Shown here piece after piece: positions 4,723-5,280 of a DNA stretch of 5,280 nt. The position numbers and the translations under genes were made by a program. Positions within the stretch are counted from its first letter, which is position 1; each line of letters begins with the position of its first letter. The DNA lies in NCBI GenBank assembly GCA_900546315.1, contig URCP01000139.1, positions 1-5,280 of the forward strand, in the 5' to 3' direction. Source of the DNA: an uncultured Eubacteriales bacterium (GTDB taxonomy: Bacteria > Bacillota > Clostridia > Oscillospirales > CAG-272). The notes beneath the pieces are model-generated. The model ran no database searches, was not told the origin of the DNA, and worked only from the letters and a program-made list of their open reading frames with translations.

Positions 4723-5280
4723 TCAGTGCTTCTTCCTGAAGATGACGAGAGCGGATGCCGCCAGAGCTACAGCGGAAGCGACAATGCCCATATCAGCGGT
4801 CGCGACGGAAGAGGCGGAAGAGGCGTCGTCTGCTGCGGGCTCTTCGGCTGCGGCGGGGACTTCGACCTTGTCAGCGACGAGCTTCATGGTTGTGTCCTCG
4901 GGCGTCTGTGTGCCGGAAGCCGCGCCTGCCGCCGCGTAATCAGGAGAATAGATATCGTTTACCTGAAGCGCGAAGCCGAACTCCTTGCCAGCCTTCAGCT
5001 TGTTCATCGGGAGAGCGACCTCGACTGTCCAGCCCTTGTCGGTCATCTTCGCGCTGTGCTTTGAAGCCTCGAAGCCCTTGTCCCACGCGACAGCGCCGTC
5101 CTTGTCGCCGCCGAGGAAGAAGTTGCCGTCGCCCGCCGCGTGAATCTTGAAGGTCATGTCGTCGTCCACAAACCACAGTTCAGCGGCGTCGTTCTGCCAG
5201 TTGATCTCCGGTGCGTCCTTGGCGGAGGAAGGAGTCTTGTCGTCAGCGACAACGCATATGTAGACATAATCGCTGTCCCA
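4723..5280 (-). CDS. Surface protein with CBM9-like domain and C-terminal membrane anchor (partial)
   Basis: Only the last 185 residues are inside the window; the frame is open to the right edge, so start and signal peptide are not seen. Visible residues 1-110 resemble a family 9 carbohydrate-binding (CBM9/DOMON-like) beta-sandwich: SDYVYICVVADD (3-14), WQNDAAELWF (28-37), GWTVEVALPM (83-92) and FGFALQVND (101-109). A low-complexity Ala/Glu/Asp/Ser linker follows (about 139-162), then a hydrophobic helix (about 164-181) and the basic end RKKH. No LPxTG sortase motif is present, so anchoring would be by the membrane helix itself, a form common in Clostridia surface proteins. The likely role is binding a glycan at the cell surface, possibly as part of a larger enzyme or adhesin upstream. 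The fold assignment is by motif resemblance and moderately sure. It may be functionally linked to the nearby sugar-related genes, but only proximity supports that. Confidence 0.75.
   Translation of the reverse strand, partial: WDSDYVYICVVADDKTPSSAKDAPEINWQNDAAELWFVDDDMTFKIHAAGDGNFFLGGDKDGAVAWDKGFEASKHSAKMTDKGWTVEVALPMNKLKAGKEFGFALQVNDIYSPDYAAAGAASGTQTPEDTTMKLVADKVEVPAAAEEPAADDASSASSVATADMGIVASAVALAASALVIFRKKH

Noticed and set aside
4726..5150. Arg-rich and Gly-rich + strand frames opposite the CBM9-like gene
   Set aside because: Low-complexity shadows of the Ala/Glu-rich coding strand. The minus frame has a recognisable domain, membrane helix and terminator.

Overview
The window reads as a chromosomal segment of a Gram-positive, Clostridia-like bacterium (Bacillota), probably a gut-type Oscillospirales or Christensenellales relative. 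That placement is an inference. It rests on sigma-A-type promoters with 17-bp spacers, purine-rich AGGAG or GGGAG ribosome binding sites, AT-rich intergenic DNA between GC-rich genes, frequent ATA and AGG codons, and a surface protein ending in a hydrophobic helix plus RKKH.

Layout, left to right. Bases 1-431 hold no convincing gene. The first 200 bases are packed with inverted repeats, and a promoter candidate at 276-304 then leads into a strongly structured leader. A 473-aa protein follows (432-1853, +) with two ACT domains fused to a metallo-beta-lactamase-fold domain; it ends at a strong terminator hairpin (1973-2020). Convergent to it is a two-domain class II aldolase/adducin protein (2020-3312, -) whose first domain keeps the metal-site histidines while the second has lost most of them. 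A 374-bp divergent region carries a near-perfect promoter on each strand and repeated short motifs. On its other side is an AraC-family regulator (3687-4636, +). Two interleaved terminators separate it from a convergent, partial surface protein with a CBM9-like domain (4723-5280, -).

The key observation is in the AraC gene. Its N-terminal cupin sensor domain and C-terminal helix-turn-helix domain are both intact but lie in different reading frames, and the switch falls exactly at a perfect ACCT tetranucleotide tract (15 full units, 4190-4251) in the interdomain linker. Gain of one unit or loss of two would join the domains into a protein of about 317 or 313 aa. This is the signature of slipped-strand phase variation, captured here in an OFF configuration. 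Because the regulator is divergent from the aldolase gene and shares its promoter region, a natural hypothesis is an ON/OFF switch on carbohydrate metabolism. Phase-variable tetranucleotide tracts are best known from host-adapted Gram-negative bacteria, so one inside a Clostridia AraC linker would be unusual.
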